64,000 bases of DNA. It comes from Chitinophaga pinensis. Lineage in GTDB: Bacteria > Bacteroidota > Bacteroidia > UKL13-3. The position numbers were made by a program, and so were the translations under genes. Positions 1 to 8,844 of the stretch are shown one piece after another. The stretch covers positions 62,001-126,000 of the forward strand of contig CAMARW010000001.1 of assembly GCA_945860865.1 (NCBI GenBank), in the 5' to 3' direction. The notes beneath the pieces are model-generated. The model saw only the letters and a program-made list of their open reading frames with translations, searched no databases and was not told the origin of the DNA. The first letter of the stretch is position 1. Every line of letters starts with the position of its first letter.

Positions 1-1
1 T

Positions 2-1423
2 ATAAGTATAAAAGATCCATCACAAATAATCATTTCTCCTTTTTTAGAAAACAAACCTTTAATTGATGCCAATGGCAAGCAGATAAATATTTCTTTTTTA
101 AAAAGTAAACCGGAACAAAACTTAACTTACACCATTAATTTTGCAAATTCTATTACTGATGTAAATGAAGGAAACATGATTAATAACTTTTCTTATGTAT
201 TCTCTACAGGTAATTTCATAGATTCTAACTATGTAACTGGAAACATAATAAATGCAGAAACAAGCAAAGAAGAAACAGATGTTTTAGTAGCATTATACCC
301 TCATAACAAGTTTACTGATACCACCGTTTTTAAATTATACCCAGCATATTTTACTAAAACTAAAGAAAATGGTAGATTTACTATAGAGAACCTGCCACAA
401 GATAGCTTTATATTATTAGCATATAAAGATGCAAACGGTGATAATAAATATCAAGAAACAGAACAGTTAGCATTTACTAATACTATAATTAAACCAAGCA
501 TAGGCCTAGATTCTTTAAGCCTAATACTCTTTCAAAATCCACTTTATACCTCTAATAAATTATTAGACACGGTAGCAAAATACAAGCATACGTATCAATT
601 TGTTGTTTATAAACCCACTAATATTAAGATAAAACCCACCAAAACGCAAAAATATTACAGTAACATCCGTAAGGGTAAATTATCTATCGATACTATTCAA
701 CTATTTTTACCCAATAGTAATGATAGTATTTTGGAAGAATTTAAAATAACAACCCCTGATACAAGTTACCAAATTAGCTTAAAAACAAAGTTAAAAAGTA
801 AATATTTAACCCAATTAATAAATATAGAAGTACCAGAAAACCTATTAGATACTATAAAAATAAAAAGCACCATACCTATTGATAGTATTCCACTAACAAA
901 TATCTCTTTTTTATTAGATACACTGCCTATAAAACCTAGTTATTATAATCAAATTAGCAATTTTGAATGGCATTTATTTCATCCTTATATAGAAAATAAA
1001 GGTTATTCAATAGCTTTAAAAGACAGCGCGTTTATAGATGTTTTTAATAGGTTTAATCTAAAAAATAGTAATTCATTTACCAGTAAAAGTGCTAAAGATT
1101 ATGGTACCTTATTACTTAATTTAAAAGGAAATATTTTTAATAATAGTATTTTGCAGCTAATAGCAGTGGATGAAAATAATGAAACTATTATTAAAGAATG
1201 GAAATACAATATACCCAATGAAACTATAATTGATAATCTTAAACCAGGCCATTATCAATTAAAAATGATAATAGATACTAATAAAAATGGTATTTGGGAT
1301 ACTGGTAATTATGCTAAAAAAGAACAAGCAGAGCGCATTTATTACGATAAAACCATTATTACAATTAAAGCTTATTGGGATATTGAGCAAAGTATAAATT
1401 TAGAAAACATTATAAAATATTAA
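2..1423 (+). CDS. Ig-like (SbsA-type) surface lipoprotein, 5' end outside window
   Basis: The reading frame is open from base 2, so the gene enters from the left edge and its start and signal peptide are not visible; an internal ATG at 176 is not the likely start. The first visible part (ending near the FSYVFSTG stretch) resembles the C-terminal half of the Ig-like domain found in large Bacteroidetes surface lipoproteins, with the typical run of an extreme-value phrase, 'TYTINF', and 'FSTG'. A carboxypeptidase-regulatory-like beta-sandwich follows (GNIINAETSKEETDVLVALY, then GRFTIENLP and KDANGDNKYQ), and a second DTNKNGIWDTG stretch near the C-terminus suggests another small repeat. Function is unknown; family members are taken to be cell-surface structural or gliding-associated proteins. 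Family assignment is fairly sure, role is not. Confidence 0.72.
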   Translation: MSIKDPSQIIISPFLENKPLIDANGKQINISFLKSKPEQNLTYTINFANSITDVNEGNMINNFSYVFSTGNFIDSNYVTGNIINAETSKEETDVLVALYPHNKFTDTTVFKLYPAYFTKTKENGRFTIENLPQDSFILLAYKDANGDNKYQETEQLAFTNTIIKPSIGLDSLSLILFQNPLYTSNKLLDTVAKYKHTYQFVVYKPTNIKIKPTKTQKYYSNIRKGKLSIDTIQLFLPNSNDSILEEFKITTPDTSYQISLKTKLKSKYLTQLINIEVPENLLDTIKIKSTIPIDSIPLTNISFLLDTLPIKPSYYNQISNFEWHLFHPYIENKGYSIALKDSAFIDVFNRFNLKNSNSFTSKSAKDYGTLLLNLKGNIFNNSILQLIAVDENNETIIKEWKYNIPNETIIDNLKPGHYQLKMIIDTNKNGIWDTGNYAKKEQAERIYYDKTIITIKAYWDIEQSINLENIIKY

Positions 1424-1869
1424 TTATCAATATATTATACTAAAATAAAAACTGCAACAAATTCATAAAACTGTTAATAAAGCAGTTAATAAGTGTGTAA
1501 ATCGATGTAGGTAACTTTTAGGCAATGTCGCATTGTGAACAAACCTATACTTAGTGCGACTTTATACACTTTTGTTAAACAAATAAACGCAATATAAATA
1601 TCCCCAAAGTTGTGTGAATGTATAAACTAACATGTATGGATAAATTATGTAAACAACTGTATTTAAATATAATAATCTGTTATCAAAATGTTAAGTAATA
1701 TTCATAACTTAAAAATCAATAGTTTTAAAAATACGTTCTCCACCCTATTCACATCTCTATAAAAAGAATAGATATAAAAGTATATTAAAGAAGAATACAT
1801 AATGTGGGTTGAAAACTTTTGGAAGGAAGGGGTAGGAACAATTACCTTTGGTTCAGAAATAAAAAGGAA
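1424..1869. other. 446-bp AT-rich intergenic region with DnaA-box-like words
   Basis: No reading frame or RNA gene is visible here. The stretch contains three 9-mers that each differ by one base from the DnaA-box pattern TTATNCACA: TTATACACT at 1562-1570 (+), the complement of TATGGATAA at 1635-1643 (-), and CTATTCACA at 1745-1753 (+). It separates two genes of the same orientation, so it must also hold the pheS promoter, which I could not place with confidence. An origin role is only a weak possibility, because neither neighbour is a usual origin-linked gene. Confidence 0.35.
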
Positions 1870-2892
1870 ATGAAAAAGCAATTAGAGGAATTGAAAACAC
1901 AGATTGAATTGTTTGAAATTAAACAATCGGAACAGGTAGAAAATTTCCGATTAAAATTTTTATCCAAAAAAGGAACACTCAATCAATTATTTGAAGAATT
2001 TAAAACCATTCCTTCCGAAATGAAAAAGGAAGTAGGTGCTTTATTAAACCAAGTTAAGCAAAAAGCGCAGCAAAAATGGGAAGAATCTCAGGTTCAATTT
2101 GAATCAAATAAAATTACTAATAATACAAATCAAATAGACCTAACACTCCCAGCAGATAAGGAGTTTAATGGATCGCGACATCCTTTAAAAGTTATCGAAA
2201 ATGAAATCATAGACATTTTTAAAAACCTCGGATTTGTGTATGCTGAAGGTCCAGAAATTGAAGATGATTGGCACAATTTCTCTGCTTTAAATTTTCCGCC
2301 AAATCACCCAGCAAGAGATATGCAAGACACGTTTTTTATAAGCGAAGATATTGCCCTTAGAACGCATACATCTTCTGTTCAAGTGCGTTTAATGGAAAAT
2401 CAGAAACCGCCAATTAGAGCTATTATGCCAGGCAGGGTATATAGAAATGAAGCTATTTCGGCTCGAGCCAATTGTTTTTTTCACCAAATTGAGGGTATTT
2501 ATATCGACGAAAAAGTAAGTTTTGCAGATTTAAAACAAACACTTTATCATTTTATTCAATCACTTTTTGGAGAAGATGTGCAGCTTAGATTTAGACCAAG
2601 TTTTTTTCCTTTTACAGAACCTAGCGCCGAAATGGATATAAGTTGTATGCTGTGCAAGGGAAAAGGTTGTAATGTTTGTAAACATACAGGTTGGTTAGAA
2701 ATTTTAGGTTGTGGAATGATTGATCCAAATGTGTTGCAAGCAAGTGGAATAGATCCAGAAAAGTATAGTGGTTTTGCTTTTGGTATGGGCATTGAACGTA
2801 TTGCTATGCTCAAATTTGAAGTAAAAGATTTGAGAACTTACTTTACAAATGATACACGGTTTTTAAGTCAGTTTGAAAGTTTAGGAAATTAG
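1870..2892 (+). CDS. pheS: Phenylalanine--tRNA ligase alpha subunit
   Basis: Cytoplasmic class II aminoacyl-tRNA synthetase subunit that charges tRNA-Phe together with PheT. The 340-residue product has the N-terminal coiled-coil arm (residues 1-90), then the catalytic domain with the GSRHPL motif, YAEGPE, the RTHTSSVQ stretch, and the C-terminal cysteine knuckle CMLC-x3-GCNVC followed by the LGCGMIDP and GMGIERI signatures. I chose ATG 1870, preceded by AAAGGAA, instead of the in-frame ATG at 1819: it gives the usual family N-terminus and length, while the upstream 17 codons look like leader sequence. pheT is not adjacent. Confidence 0.95.
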   Translation: MKKQLEELKTQIELFEIKQSEQVENFRLKFLSKKGTLNQLFEEFKTIPSEMKKEVGALLNQVKQKAQQKWEESQVQFESNKITNNTNQIDLTLPADKEFNGSRHPLKVIENEIIDIFKNLGFVYAEGPEIEDDWHNFSALNFPPNHPARDMQDTFFISEDIALRTHTSSVQVRLMENQKPPIRAIMPGRVYRNEAISARANCFFHQIEGIYIDEKVSFADLKQTLYHFIQSLFGEDVQLRFRPSFFPFTEPSAEMDISCMLCKGKGCNVCKHTGWLEILGCGMIDPNVLQASGIDPEKYSGFAFGMGIERIAMLKFEVKDLRTYFTNDTRFLSQFESLGN

Positions 2893-2897
2893 TTTTA

Positions 2898-2905
2898 TAC
2901 CTTTG
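2898..2905 (+). promoter_or_regulatory. Probable promoter -7 box for the deoxyhypusine-synthase-like gene
   Basis: TACCTTTG fits the Bacteroidetes -7 consensus TAnnTTTG, 34 bp before the next ATG. A TTG lies 22 bp upstream inside the end of pheS, slightly wider than the ideal 19-21 bp spacing, so this is a moderate call. Confidence 0.4.
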
Positions 2906-2938
2906 TGGGTGCTTATAAATACTTAAAATAATAAAAAA

Positions 2939-3913
2939 ATGAATAAAGGTCCTATTTCTCAGTTTATTGAGACACATTACAGGCATTTTAATGCGGCAGC
3001 ATTGGTTGATGCTGCTAAAGGATATGAAACCCATTTAACCGAGGGTGGTAAAATGATGGTAACATTGGCAGGTGCAATGAGTACCGCAGAGTTGGGTAAA
3101 TCTTTGGCAGAAATGATTAGGCAAGGTAAGGTTGATATTATTTCTTGCACAGGTGCAAACCTAGAAGAAGATATTATGAATTTAGTGGCACACTCGCACT
3201 ACAAGCGTGTTCCAAATTACCGCGATTTATCTCCACAAGATGAATGGGATTTATTAGAAAACCATTATAACCGTGTTACCGATACTTGTATTCCTGAGGA
3301 AGAAGCCTTTAGAAGGTTACAGAAACATATTTATAAAATTTGGAAAGATGCAGATACGGCTGGAGAAAGATTTTTTCCGCATGAGTATATGTACAAAATT
3401 TTAAATAGCGGAGAGTTGGCTCAGTATTATGAGATTGACCCTAAAAACTCATGGATGTTAGCAGCAGCGGAGCGTAATTTACCTATTGTGGTTCCGGGTT
3501 GGGAAGATTCTACTATGGGAAATATTTTTACTTCTTATGTAATTAAGAATGAAATAAAAGCTAGTACCATGAAATCGGGTATTGAATACATGGCTTGGTT
3601 GGCAGATTGGTATGTAAAAAATTCGGAGGGAAAAGGAATTGGCTTTTTTCAAATTGGCGGTGGTATTGCCGGCGATTTTCCTATTTGCGTAGTGCCAATG
3701 CTTTACCAAGATATGGAGATGGAAGAAATTCCGTTTTGGAGTTATTTCTGTCAGATTAGCGATTCTACTACTTCTTATGGTTCGTATAGTGGGGCAGTGC
3801 CGAATGAAAAAATAACTTGGGGAAAATTAGATATTCATACACCTAAGTTTATTGTAGAAAGCGATGCTACCATTGTAGCTCCCTTAATGTTTGCCTGGAT
3901 ATTAGGCTGGTAA
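2939..3913 (+). CDS. Deoxyhypusine synthase family protein
   Basis: NAD-dependent enzyme of the deoxyhypusine synthase family (324 residues). The C-terminus carries the family motif around the catalytic lysine: SYSGAVPNEKITWGK, with Lys296 in the position of the SWGK lysine that forms the imine intermediate in eukaryotic/archaeal enzymes. The NAD-fold glycine stretch FFQIGGGIAGDFP is present. Bacteria lack the eIF5A substrate, so it is unlikely to make deoxyhypusine. Known bacterial relatives are associated with homospermidine or other polyamine chemistry, which makes an aminobutyl transfer from spermidine to a small acceptor the best guess. The gene stands alone between pheS and a strong terminator. 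Confidence 0.85.
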   Translation: MNKGPISQFIETHYRHFNAAALVDAAKGYETHLTEGGKMMVTLAGAMSTAELGKSLAEMIRQGKVDIISCTGANLEEDIMNLVAHSHYKRVPNYRDLSPQDEWDLLENHYNRVTDTCIPEEEAFRRLQKHIYKIWKDADTAGERFFPHEYMYKILNSGELAQYYEIDPKNSWMLAAAERNLPIVVPGWEDSTMGNIFTSYVIKNEIKASTMKSGIEYMAWLADWYVKNSEGKGIGFFQIGGGIAGDFPICVVPMLYQDMEMEEIPFWSYFCQISDSTTSYGSYSGAVPNEKITWGKLDIHTPKFIVESDATIVAPLMFAWILGW

Positions 3914-3954
3914 TTAGTTTATCTATTATAAATTTCTAGTAAAAAAATTTTTCG

Positions 3955-3978
3955 GCCCGCCTAGCGGGCTTTTTTTTT
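3955..3978 (+). terminator. Intrinsic terminator after the deoxyhypusine-synthase-like gene
   Basis: A perfect GCCCGC / GCGGGC stem with a three-base CTA loop is followed by nine T. It sits between two convergent genes. On the other strand the stem is followed by CCG and then a run of A and T, so it may also act, less efficiently, for the minus-strand operon that ends at 3985. Confidence 0.9.
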
Positions 3979-3984
3979 GCGCTT

Positions 3985-5136
3985 TTAATCTTTTAACCAA
4001 TCAATTTTAGCAGACCCATAAAAAAATAGGGTTCCCAAAACTAATGCGAAAAGGTAGCCATAGGGTAATCCAAAAGCAAGTATACCTGTTAAAAGAGCTA
4101 TTGTAAAGCTTTTTTTGTCTGAACCCACATCAATTATCAACTGCATGAGAGAAAGGCCCTCAAAAAGCAAAATTACGCCCAATACAGGCAAAGGAAACAA
4201 TTGTATGATGCTGTTAAAACCGTTTCCAAAGAATAAACCTAAAACCAGGTACATAATACCATAAATAACAACGGATCCTCCAGTTCTTCCGCCAAAGGCA
4301 TAATGACCTACTAAGCCGCCTGCACCATGGCAAACCGGAATTCCACCCAGAAAAGGCGCTAATAGGTTCATACCGGCATAAGAAAAGCCTAATTTGGTTA
4401 CGGTAATATCTGTACGTTCTGGAAAATAATCTTTGCAACTTTGTTGCGTAGCTAAAATAGAATTGCCCAGAGAAAGTGGAATTTGCGGCAAACTAAGCAA
4501 CAGAAATCCTTGTACAATATGCGTTAAACTTGGGACGCCAATTGGAGGCCAATTAACGCCTATTAACCGCGTAAAATCTGTGATGTGTAGTTTAAATAAA
4601 AAGGCATAAAGAAGGCCAATAAAAATAACAATAATTGCCGCTGGAAAACGCTTGTTTTTGATAAAGAACAACACAATTATAAAAGACAGTGTTGCTAATA
4701 AATAACCAGCAAAATCACTTTTTAGAATATATTCTTTGAGTGCCAAAGAACAAAGTGAAAGCCCTAACCCAAACTGAATACCGCGCACCACTGATTTAGG
4801 TATAAACGTGCTGAGCTTTTGTAATAAACCTGTAACACTCAAAAAAAACATACATACACCAATAGCTAAACCCGCTCCAAGCAATATATCACCACCAATT
4901 TTTTGGGCAATAACGAGTGTTGCCATGGCTTTAAGTGGTTGAACGGGCATGGGCATTCTATAAACTAAACCCGTAATAATTTGCAACAATCCAAAAACAA
5001 TTAAAACACCTGGAGCATGCAAACCTGTAGCCAAAATGAGGGCTACTAATAGCGGAAAATCTGTGCCAATATCGCCAAAAGCACCAGCCAATTCACTTCT
5101 ATTAAAGGTAATTTTTGGATGTATTATTTTTCCCAA
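3985..5136 (-). CDS. MOT1-family sulfate/molybdate-type transporter
   Basis: Polytopic inner-membrane protein of 383 residues with about 10-11 hydrophobic segments. The N-terminal ELAGAFGDIGTDFPLL and the MPMPVQPLKAMA stretches match the conserved FGDxGTxxP and P-x-QP-x-K motifs of the MOT1/SulP-like molybdate transporter family, and GGIPVCHGAGGLVGHYAFG is the second conserved block. Predicted to take up molybdate or sulfate; the exact oxyanion cannot be told. The start is a TTG codon; no closer ATG fits the conserved N-terminus. It is the last gene of a minus-strand operon (11 bp after the Dcu gene). Confidence 0.82.
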   Translation of the reverse strand: MGKIIHPKITFNRSELAGAFGDIGTDFPLLVALILATGLHAPGVLIVFGLLQIITGLVYRMPMPVQPLKAMATLVIAQKIGGDILLGAGLAIGVCMFFLSVTGLLQKLSTFIPKSVVRGIQFGLGLSLCSLALKEYILKSDFAGYLLATLSFIIVLFFIKNKRFPAAIIVIFIGLLYAFLFKLHITDFTRLIGVNWPPIGVPSLTHIVQGFLLLSLPQIPLSLGNSILATQQSCKDYFPERTDITVTKLGFSYAGMNLLAPFLGGIPVCHGAGGLVGHYAFGGRTGGSVVIYGIMYLVLGLFFGNGFNSIIQLFPLPVLGVILLFEGLSLMQLIIDVGSDKKSFTIALLTGILAFGLPYGYLFALVLGTLFFYGSAKIDWLKD

Positions 5137-5147
5137 ATCTATTCAAA

Positions 5148-6464
5148 TTAAGGCGTTGCATAAAAATAATTACCAATGAAATAGGCTACTATCATACTCA
5201 CAAAAGTGAGTGTAATACCAGGTAAAATAAAGCTGTGGTTTATTAAAAACTTTCCTACTTTGGTGGTTCCGGTTTTATCAAAGTTAATGGCCGCCACCAA
5301 GGTTGGATAACTAGGAATTACAAAATCTCCATTTACAGCTGGGAACATAGCAATGAGGTTTACAGGTAAAATGCCTAATTGCAAACCCAGTGGCATAATG
5401 GCCTTAACGGTTGCGGTTTGACTAAACAACAGGGCGGCCATTATAAATACGGCGAGGGCAAAAAGCCATGGGTATGCGCCAACAATGGGCTGTAGGCTAT
5501 CTGTTAAAAATTGGGTATGTGCGTTTATAAAAGTATTGCTCATCCATACTACGCCAAATATACTAACAATGGCTTCGGTACCTGTTTTAAAAATACTGCA
5601 TGAAGCAATATCTGTTGCTTTTATTTTTACGAAAGCCACGTTTAATAGCACTACACTTAACATAATCAATTGGATAGATTCTACCATACTGGTTCTACGC
5701 CACTGAGGATTTATGCCAAAAAGAATAACGGCAAACACACCACTTAAGAATAAAAATACAGACAACTTAGCTTGCCAAGTATGTGTTTGCTTACTTTGGT
5801 TTGTAGGCTCTCCATCTGTGTTTGCTTTAAATGCTGGATCTTTCATTTTAGACAAAAAAATCGGGTCTTTATCTAGGTTTACACCAATAAAACTAGCTAC
5901 AATGGAGCCAGCAAATATACCCACTATGCTAGCCGGTAGCACTATACTTACAATTTGAACAATGCCTAATTGATTGCCAGGTACCAAGCTAATTTCTGAA
6001 TACATGGCTATTGTGGCGGCTGTAATGGGACTGGCAGTAATGCCAAAATTGGCTGCTACCACTGCAATGCTTAAAGGTCTTTCTGGCCTAATTCTTTTTT
6101 TGGCCGCCACTTCTGCAATAATTGGTAATAAGGAATAACAAATATGCGCGGTTCCGGCTAAAAGCGTAAAAGTAAAAGTTACAAGCGGCGCAATGAAGGT
6201 GATGGATGCTGGATTTTTTCTAATAATTTTTTCTGCTAAACTCACTAAATAGGCTAATCCTCCGGCCGCCTGTAAAGAAGCTGCTGCACTTATTACGCAC
6301 AAAATAATAAGCATTACATCTATGGGTGCCTTACCCAAAGGCAAATTAAATACATACACATAAATAAGCGTTCCAAGCGCACCCATAAATCCCAATCCAA
6401 CGCCTTTTAGGCGGGCGCCAATTAGAATGAGCACAAGTAAAATGAGGAGTTGTAGCCAGAACAT
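5148..6464 (-). CDS. Anaerobic C4-dicarboxylate transporter, DcuA/DcuB family
   Basis: Inner-membrane carrier of 438 residues and about 10-12 membrane spans. Diagnostic stretches include AASLQAAGGLAYLV, TFTFTLLAGTAHICYS, the AANFGITASPITAAT block and SQTATVKAIMPLGL, all typical of Dcu fumarate/succinate or aspartate exchangers. It lies 11 bp downstream of pyrF and 11 bp upstream of the MOT1-type gene, so all three are probably co-transcribed. Whether it works as an aspartate/fumarate antiporter (DcuA-like) or mainly a fumarate/succinate exchanger cannot be read from the sequence. Confidence 0.88.
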   Translation of the reverse strand: MFWLQLLILLVLILIGARLKGVGLGFMGALGTLIYVYVFNLPLGKAPIDVMLIILCVISAAASLQAAGGLAYLVSLAEKIIRKNPASITFIAPLVTFTFTLLAGTAHICYSLLPIIAEVAAKKRIRPERPLSIAVVAANFGITASPITAATIAMYSEISLVPGNQLGIVQIVSIVLPASIVGIFAGSIVASFIGVNLDKDPIFLSKMKDPAFKANTDGEPTNQSKQTHTWQAKLSVFLFLSGVFAVILFGINPQWRRTSMVESIQLIMLSVVLLNVAFVKIKATDIASCSIFKTGTEAIVSIFGVVWMSNTFINAHTQFLTDSLQPIVGAYPWLFALAVFIMAALLFSQTATVKAIMPLGLQLGILPVNLIAMFPAVNGDFVIPSYPTLVAAINFDKTGTTKVGKFLINHSFILPGITLTFVSMIVAYFIGNYFYATP

Positions 6465-6475
6465 ATGCCCGGCAA

Positions 6476-7282
6476 TTAAGCCATTAGTTCGGCCATTTGC
6501 AACTGCAAGCTTTGGGCCTCTGCGGCGGCGGCCTCTGCAAAATCTTTCTCTTTGCTTGCGTATATAATGCTTCTACTGGCGTTTATAAGTAAACCAATAT
6601 CGGCATTTTTACCGTATTTAAAAACCTCTTCTAAACTGCCGCCTTGCGCCCCAACGCCGGGTACAAGCAAAAAATGATGGGGCGCATGTTTGCGTATAAT
6701 TTCAAATTCTTTGGGTTTAGTTGCGCCCACCACAAACATTAAATTTTGGTCTGAACCAAGGCTACAGGTATTTTGAATTACCCTTTCGTATAAAAACTGA
6801 TCACCTACTTTTTGCTGCTCATAATCTGCACTGCCCATATTAGAAGTAAGCGCTAGTACTATCCCCCATTTGCCCGGGTAGGCAAAAAAAGGCTGAATAG
6901 AATCGTTGCCCATGTATGGCGCCAAGGTAATGGCATCTGCGCCCAATGTATCAAAGAACGCTTTAGCATATTGATCACTTGTATTGCCAATATCGCCGCG
7001 TTTAGCATCGGCAATTGCCAAGCAATCTTTGGGCATATAATCAAATGTTTTTTGCATGCTTTCCCAGCCTTTGGCGCCTGTTGCTTCAAAAAAAGCCGAG
7101 TTAACCTTGTACGAAACACAAAAGGGCTCTGTGGCATCTATAATGGCCTTGTTAAATGCGAAAATAGGATCTGGTTCTGCTAGCAAATGTCTAGGAATTT
7201 TCGTAATATCTGGATCTAAGCCAACACAAAGAAAGGACTGTTTTTGCTTAATCTGGGCAAGAAGTTTACTGCGTAAGTACAT
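6476..7282 (-). CDS. pyrF: Orotidine 5'-phosphate decarboxylase
   Basis: Converts OMP to UMP, the last step of de novo pyrimidine synthesis. The 268-residue protein belongs to the longer subtype: CVGLDPD at residues 19-25, the catalytic D92-x-K94-x-x-D97 in ADAKRGDIGN, LAPYMGNDSIQPF, and the phosphate-binding VPGVGAQGG and NASRSIIYA loops. ATG start at 7282. It follows the beta-barrel gene with one base between them, and the Dcu transporter gene follows it. Confidence 0.95.
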   Translation of the reverse strand: MYLRSKLLAQIKQKQSFLCVGLDPDITKIPRHLLAEPDPIFAFNKAIIDATEPFCVSYKVNSAFFEATGAKGWESMQKTFDYMPKDCLAIADAKRGDIGNTSDQYAKAFFDTLGADAITLAPYMGNDSIQPFFAYPGKWGIVLALTSNMGSADYEQQKVGDQFLYERVIQNTCSLGSDQNLMFVVGATKPKEFEIIRKHAPHHFLLVPGVGAQGGSLEEVFKYGKNADIGLLINASRSIIYASKEKDFAEAAAAEAQSLQLQMAELMA

Positions 7283-7283
7283 G

Positions 7284-7952
7284 TTAAAATATGATGTTTA
7301 ATTCGAAGGCAAAGTTATGCAGCTTCTCATTATTATTTAGTGGTTTTGCATTTTCTGGCCAAGGATAGCCCAAATTGATATCTCGCAGACCATATTTGGC
7401 CGCAAACTGTAAGGCAAAATAATCTAATTGGTATTGGTAGGCTAGGGCGGGCATCCAATCATTTTTATCTAGCGAAGGTGATTGCCTGGTTGGAAAAGAT
7501 TTAGAATCAACATACATGGCGGCACTTATTTGGTGCGCGTATTGAATACCTGCACCTATTTTGTGCTTACTATTTCGCCTAAGTTGTTTCATTAAATAGA
7601 GTGGTGCATCTATGTAAAGCAGCCTAAGTGATTTTATACCCCCTGCATCAGATTTGTAGTTAGAACCCCTAAAAGAAATTTGAACTTCTTGCTGCAAAGA
7701 CCACCCTTTTTTGAGGTTTATTCTGCCATAAGCCCCACCCAAAAGCCCAAAAGATGGTCGTGCATTGGGTATCGCGTTGCCAGCTAAACCGGTTAGTTGC
7801 AAACCCATTTTAATGCCCAACCTCGATTTTTCATCAAAAGAAGGCTTAGCCCAAAAGATCATATCATAATCTTCGTCTGTGCTATCTGATTGCCCAAAGG
7901 CCGTTGCACAAGGGAAAAGAAATAAAATGAAAAAGTATTTAAGAATCCGCAT
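7284..7952 (-). CDS. Secreted outer-membrane beta-barrel protein (PorT-like)
   Basis: 222 residues beginning with a clear signal peptide (MRILKYFFILFLFPCATAFGQ) and followed by alternating, aromatic-ended strands ending in NFAFELNIIF, as expected of a small outer membrane beta-barrel. It resembles the PorT/outer-membrane-beta-barrel family loosely; no specific role can be assigned. It is the first gene of a four-gene operon with pyrF, and its ATG lies exactly 4 nt behind a -7 box, which predicts a leaderless mRNA. Confidence 0.7.
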   Translation of the reverse strand: MRILKYFFILFLFPCATAFGQSDSTDEDYDMIFWAKPSFDEKSRLGIKMGLQLTGLAGNAIPNARPSFGLLGGAYGRINLKKGWSLQQEVQISFRGSNYKSDAGGIKSLRLLYIDAPLYLMKQLRRNSKHKIGAGIQYAHQISAAMYVDSKSFPTRQSPSLDKNDWMPALAYQYQLDYFALQFAAKYGLRDINLGYPWPENAKPLNNNEKLHNFAFELNIIF

Positions 7953-7956
7953 GATA

Positions 7957-7964
7957 CAAAACTA
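7957..7964 (-). promoter_or_regulatory. -7 promoter box, predicted leaderless start of the pyrF operon
   Basis: On the minus strand TAGTTTTG (consensus TAnnTTTG) is followed by TATC and then the ATG. With the usual distance the first transcribed base would be the A of the ATG. The upstream TTG is 24 bp away, so the -33 part is less convincing than in the other cases. Confidence 0.45.
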
Positions 7965-8023
7965 TACTAATGTGGCATTAAAACGCCCCAACTAAAGCAA
8001 ATATTTTCTTAAAGTTTTGCTAA

Positions 8024-8827
8024 TTATTTAAAGGCATACCTAAATCGTTTTACATCGTAGCCCACAAAATACCCTACAGCGCCACCACTTATATTGGTTG
8101 GTAAGTTGGCAGGTGGTACTTGGAAAGGACCAGGAATATTGGGATTTTGACTGCCGTATGCTGCTAAAAAATCTCTCATTTTAATATCAATAGACCTAAA
8201 TGTAGCAAAGTAAATATCGCCCGTGTTGAACCTAGCGAAAGGGATTTCGAAACTATAGGGCCTATTTGCTGGTGTAATTTCATTATTAAAAACAATGGTA
8301 TTTCCGGGTATAGAATCTTTTTGTACAATGGTGTCAAAATAACCTTGTATGAAGGCTGTATAGCGCGGTATAGGCCTACTATCAAAAGCGGCATAACTTA
8401 ACGAATAACCAGCTTGAAGTGGCCCGCTGGCTTCTTTCCAAATTTGGAAAAAACTATCTACCCTAAACATAGGGTACAAAATGGTTTCACCCGTATATAA
8501 TTTGTTTTCGTAGTTTATGCTAATTTGATAAACTGAATCTGTTTTACCCACAAAGCCAGTCGCCGGTTTATACTTTTGCAAACTGGGTACATAAATAAAA
8601 GGAACGCCATTTACAGTAACATCAGCTGTTTGCACTATAGGTACAGCCTCAGATTGGTAATAATTGGTACTTAATGTAAGCCTTACAAATGAGCTATCCA
8701 TTTCTGTAGTAACTTCTCCTTCAACAACCAATATGGGCTTAGCATTTGGCATTTCTATTTCAATTAATTCTTTGCATCCAGAAAGCAATAAGACGGAAGC
8801 AAACAAACTGATAAATATTTTTTTCAT
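8024..8827 (-). CDS. DUF4249 lipoprotein, partner of the TonB receptor
   Basis: Predicted outer-membrane-anchored lipoprotein: MKKIFISLFASVLLLSGCKE is a lipoprotein signal with the lipobox cysteine after LLSG. The body (KPILVVEGEVTT, SVYQISINYENKLYTGETILYP, VGYFVGYDVKRFRYAF) is typical of the DUF4249 family, whose genes regularly follow a TonB-dependent receptor gene, as here. It probably assists capture of the receptor's unknown substrate. I place the start at ATG 8827 because of the signal sequence; an in-frame ATG at 8845 overlaps the receptor's stop codon (TAATG) and could also be used. Confidence 0.85.
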   Translation of the reverse strand: MKKIFISLFASVLLLSGCKELIEIEMPNAKPILVVEGEVTTEMDSSFVRLTLSTNYYQSEAVPIVQTADVTVNGVPFIYVPSLQKYKPATGFVGKTDSVYQISINYENKLYTGETILYPMFRVDSFFQIWKEASGPLQAGYSLSYAAFDSRPIPRYTAFIQGYFDTIVQKDSIPGNTIVFNNEITPANRPYSFEIPFARFNTGDIYFATFRSIDIKMRDFLAAYGSQNPNIPGPFQVPPANLPTNISGGAVGYFVGYDVKRFRYAFK

Positions 8828-8844
8828 GTGGATTGGGTTCAGCA

